Source: Desulfamplus sp. (GTDB lineage Bacteria > Desulfobacterota > Desulfobacteria > Desulfobacterales > Desulfobacteraceae). Taken from it: DNA of 64,000 bases. The notes beneath the pieces were generated by a model, which searched no databases, was not told the origin of the DNA, and saw nothing but the letters and a program-made list of their open reading frames with translations. The first letter of the stretch is position 1. Each line of letters opens with the position of its first letter. Shown here piece by piece: positions 61,530 through 64,000 of the stretch. Made by a program: the position numbers and the translations under genes. The stretch lies in the NCBI GenBank assembly GCA_015231615.1, contig JADGBE010000001.1:62001-126000 (forward strand). Reading direction: 5' to 3'.

Positions 61530-63257
61530 TTAGAAGTTAAGAGTTTCTTGAAGATCATCAATAGAAAAATCCCACTCTGAATTATGTGGAGGAAACTTTG
61601 TATTGAACATTTCAGGCAACTGATCGTCAAGTTTTGTAAACCCTGCTCTTTTATTAAACTCCTTCTCATCATTAAGAATTGATTTGCCAAGAGCAACAAC
61701 ATCATCAGGAGTAAGTTTTATGCCATATTGAGCATTAAGAAGATCAACAATTGTTTGAACTCCATCAGCATTGTCAAGAACAGCAAAAGCTACAAATAAA
61801 CATAGACCTGCTGCATCAATAGCTGCTGTGGCAATTTGAAGATTTTTAGAAAGCTCAACATTTCCATCTTTCTTTAATGGATTAATATCGCCACCTACTT
61901 TAAGAATATTTGCAGTTACACCATATCCAGCAGTGTGATCCGCCCCCATTGGAGATGTGGCGTAAGTAACTCCAACCCCTTTAACAGCACGAGGATCATA
62001 AGCTGGAAGCCCTTGACGTTTTACAACAGGGACGCGATCAATACCAAGGGCATCGCCAACAAACGCTGCTCCATTGCCAAGAATCTTGCCGTTTCCAGTC
62101 CCTTTGCCAACCTCTTTTAAAAGCTCAATTGCCGCCTTACCATCACCCCACTCAAGTAATCCACCCTCCATTGCTACACCAATGGCAACACCTGTCTCAA
62201 TAGTGTCCACTCCAATATCATCAGATAGTCTATCGAGCATTGCAATGTCATCAAGGTCTTTAATTGTAGTGTGTGCACCAAATGCCCAGAGCGTTTCATA
62301 TTCAAAACCTGATGTAAGCTGTTTTCCATCTTTATCGTTATAAACCTGAGAACATTTGATTACGCAACCCGGATGACAACCCTCAGAGACAATTCCACCT
62401 CTTGCCTTAATATTTTCAACCATCTTCTCACCACTTATATCTTGAGCATGGTCGAAACGTCCGCTTCTAAAGTTCTTTGTAGGAAGGGCACCTGCCTCAT
62501 TAATGACATTAACCAAAACAGCAGTTCCAAATCCGGGAAGCCCCTGACCTGTTACAGAGTGGTTATTTAGCATCTCAACCCAACGTTTGTTTGCAACCTT
62601 AAATGCTTCTGCATCAGCAATAGGAAGACGATCACACCCTTTATCATCAACTACAATTGCCTTAATCTTTTTTGAACCCATAACTGCCCCAAGACCACCT
62701 CGACCAACCGCACGACCCGGGGTACCTTTAAGGTCTGCTTGCTGAATACTTGCAGCTTTAAGCCTTTGCTCCCCTGCAGGTCCTATGCTCATAACTCCTG
62801 TATTTTTGCCATATTTTGCCCACAACTTCTCAATAGCTTCATAGTTTCCCATGCCTACATACTCATCTGCTGGCAAAATCTGAACTCCATCTTTTGTAAT
62901 GACAACCATGCTGTAGTCATCATCATCAGGTTTACCCTCAAGAACTATGGCTTTTATTCCAAGCCTTGCAAGTTTTTGGGAGACAAAACCACCTGAATTG
63001 CTCTCTTTTATTCCACCAGTTAGTGGAGATTTCGCACCAACTGAGAGTCTGCCTGAATTGGCTGCTGGTGATCCAGATAAAAGACCCGGAGCTATAATAA
63101 GTTTATTTGCAGCTCCAAGTGGATGGCAAGTTGCAGGAACTTCGTTTAATACCATTTTTGATGTTAATGCTCTTCCACCAAGTGAGGCAAGCTCTGATGG
63201 GACATCTTCAAAGTTGTAGGTTCTGGTTGCTGTATTGATCCTTAGAATTTTAGACAT
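61530..63257 (-). CDS. Aldehyde ferredoxin oxidoreductase-family tungsten enzyme
   Basis: A 575-residue cytoplasmic enzyme with a bis-pyranopterin tungsten or molybdenum cofactor and one 4Fe-4S cluster. The N-terminal domain shows GGRALTSKMV, IAPGLLSGSPAANSGRLSVGAKSPLTG-type sequence, then the cluster ligands GCHPGCVIKC and a distant Cys in DAAGLC. It oxidises aldehydes to acids with ferredoxin, or runs in reverse. It is somewhat shorter than the archaeal AOR of about 605. No MoaD-like or ferredoxin gene adjoins within the window; rtcB lies upstream. The substrate is not evident. Confidence 0.93.
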   Translation of the reverse strand: MSKILRINTATRTYNFEDVPSELASLGGRALTSKMVLNEVPATCHPLGAANKLIIAPGLLSGSPAANSGRLSVGAKSPLTGGIKESNSGGFVSQKLARLGIKAIVLEGKPDDDDYSMVVITKDGVQILPADEYVGMGNYEAIEKLWAKYGKNTGVMSIGPAGEQRLKAASIQQADLKGTPGRAVGRGGLGAVMGSKKIKAIVVDDKGCDRLPIADAEAFKVANKRWVEMLNNHSVTGQGLPGFGTAVLVNVINEAGALPTKNFRSGRFDHAQDISGEKMVENIKARGGIVSEGCHPGCVIKCSQVYNDKDGKQLTSGFEYETLWAFGAHTTIKDLDDIAMLDRLSDDIGVDTIETGVAIGVAMEGGLLEWGDGKAAIELLKEVGKGTGNGKILGNGAAFVGDALGIDRVPVVKRQGLPAYDPRAVKGVGVTYATSPMGADHTAGYGVTANILKVGGDINPLKKDGNVELSKNLQIATAAIDAAGLCLFVAFAVLDNADGVQTIVDLLNAQYGIKLTPDDVVALGKSILNDEKEFNKRAGFTKLDDQLPEMFNTKFPPHNSEWDFSIDDLQETLNF

Positions 63258-63323
63258 TGTTTTCTCCTTGGTTTTTCATTTATTGCTTTCATATCGTAGT
63301 TAAATTCAACTATTAACCTTTTC

Positions 63324-64000
63324 CTATCTTTTCTTTAAATGTTTTTTGTCAGGAGGGGACATTTTAACCAACTTAGGGTCAAATCTTGCAATTATTGAGA
63401 CTAAATCTCTCTGTTGAGACATCACCTCTTCAATATTTTTGTATGCCATTGGAACTTCATCAAGTCCTGCTGAAATTAAAGATACTCCTCTTTGCCTAAG
63501 TAAAGCATCTAAATCACTCCATTTATACTGTTTCATTGCTGCATTACGACTCATGCGTCTGCCAGCACCATGTGCTGCTGATTCAAGAGAAAAAGGGTTA
63601 CCAACTCCTTTTACTACAAAAGCAGGAGATGCCATAGAACCCGGAATAATGCCAACAACCCCTTTTCCAGCAGGTGTTGCACCTTTACGATGAACAATAA
63701 CATCTTTTATTAACGAACTTTTATTATTCTCATTATATATTTTTTTATTATTATCGTTAGCTGTATTATCGTTACCCATATTATCGTTTGCGGCAGATAA
63801 TTGACTTAAATTTATAGAGGTTTTCCATGCAAAGTTATGATGATTATTAATCGTAAGAATTGATTGTCCTCCAAGAGATTTAACTACACTATCATGTATA
63901 ACTTCGTGGTTAGCCTCTGAATATCTACCCATAAGCTCCATTGCTATCCAATACTCTTGTCCTTCATGGCTATCCATATCAAACCACGCCAAATCCTTTA
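63324..64000 (-). CDS. rtcB: RNA-splicing ligase RtcB, N-terminus cut by window edge
   Basis: The frame is open to the right edge (KDLAWFDMDSHEGQ at the edge), so the start lies outside. About 225 C-terminal residues are seen, with NHHNFAW, HRKGATPAGKG, GIIPGSMASPAFVV and the guanylylation-site region AAHGAGRRMSR. The end reads AYKNIEEVMSQQRDLV. RtcB joins 2',3'-cyclic phosphate and 5'-OH RNA ends using GTP and manganese. An Asn/Asp-rich insert between NHHNFAW and HRKGATP comes from a 15-base tandem repeat. No archease gene is visible in the window. Confidence 0.93.
   Translation of the reverse strand, partial: KDLAWFDMDSHEGQEYWIAMELMGRYSEANHEVIHDSVVKSLGGQSILTINNHHNFAWKTSINLSQLSAANDNMGNDNTANDNNKKIYNENNKSSLIKDVIVHRKGATPAGKGVVGIIPGSMASPAFVVKGVGNPFSLESAAHGAGRRMSRNAAMKQYKWSDLDALLRQRGVSLISAGLDEVPMAYKNIEEVMSQQRDLVSIIARFDPKLVKMSPPDKKHLKKR
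63749..63793 (-). repeat. Three 15-bp tandem repeats in rtcB
   Basis: Plus-strand units TATTATCGTTAGCTG, TATTATCGTTACCCA and TATTATCGTTTGCGG encode NDN-containing pentapeptides within a surface insert. They are in frame and recent-looking. Confidence 0.85.

Noticed and set aside
1-64000. Search for CRISPR arrays, prophage genes, rRNA, toxin-antitoxin pairs or defence systems
   Set aside because: No regularly spaced repeats, phage structural genes, rRNA sequence or recognisable defence or toxin domains were found.

Overview
The window looks like a contig from a low-GC member of the Desulfobacterota, probably a Desulfobacterales-type sulfate reducer or close relative. The sequence shows the siroheme-dependent heme route (ahbC-hemB-ahbD), a long-form HPF/rpoN/ptsN/rapZ/EIIA-Man block, an EF-G with the HIDSGKTT P-loop of the spirochaete/delta subtype, an aldehyde:ferredoxin oxidoreductase, a second Mo/W enzyme and acetate kinase. 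LPS genes (lptABC, kdsA, kdsC, kdsD) and TamA/TamB make it Gram-negative. The genus cannot be fixed from sequence alone.

Layout. 1-5.1 kb (minus): ackA, a YdbH/AsmA-like envelope protein and a cut-off M16C protease. 5.2-10.6 kb (minus): a ClpX-like unfoldase, ahbC, hemB and ahbD, all tightly coupled. 10.8-12.4 kb: a small Cys protein, tRNA-Leu(GAG), secG and tpiA. 12.4-20.2 kb (minus): EIIA-Man, rapZ, ptsN, hpf, rpoN, lptB, lptA, lptC, kdsC, kdsA. 20.5-22.4 kb (plus): a Cys-rich secreted protein, an SPFH protein and a 21-residue membrane microprotein. 22.5-27.1 kb (minus): a chemoreceptor and a molybdopterin oxidoreductase. 27.1-28.5 kb: an accessory patch in which a solitary solute-binding protein gene lies between inverted copies of a 67-bp MITE-like element. 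28.5-34.1 kb: pepA, a beta-hydroxyacid dehydrogenase, a RecA-fold ATPase and fusA. 34.3-38.7 kb (plus): a response regulator, an unusual AroE-like protein, a receiver-PAS-kinase and apbE. 38.7-40.7 kb (minus): a TIGR01212 radical SAM protein and an alpha/beta hydrolase. 40.9-42.4 kb: a GAF-HD-GYP protein and a decayed GGDEF gene. 42.4-47.3 kb (plus): ispF, cysS, miaA and an LpoA/LivJ-like lipoprotein. 47.4-49.7 kb (minus): pfk and kdsD. 50-57.4 kb (plus): tamB, tamA. 57.4-64 kb (minus): an ATP-grasp protein, a HEAT-plus-receiver protein, galE, AOR and a cut-off rtcB.

How the genes fit together. Most of the window is housekeeping, with two themes. Envelope building is served by Kdo synthesis (KdsD, KdsC, KdsA), LPS export (LptA, LptB, LptC), TamA/TamB, the YdbH-like protein and GalE. 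Regulation is served by sigma-54, a regulatory PTS without sugar permeases, two-component proteins and c-di-GMP turnover. The less ordinary material is four families of dispersed palindromic or MITE-like repeats, Asn/Lys/Asp-rich insertions in conserved enzymes, a ClpX-like protein with an extra C-terminal domain leading the heme operon, an AroE-like protein with the catalytic Asp replaced, and a GGDEF pseudogene. I saw no CRISPR array, prophage, rRNA or transposase gene.
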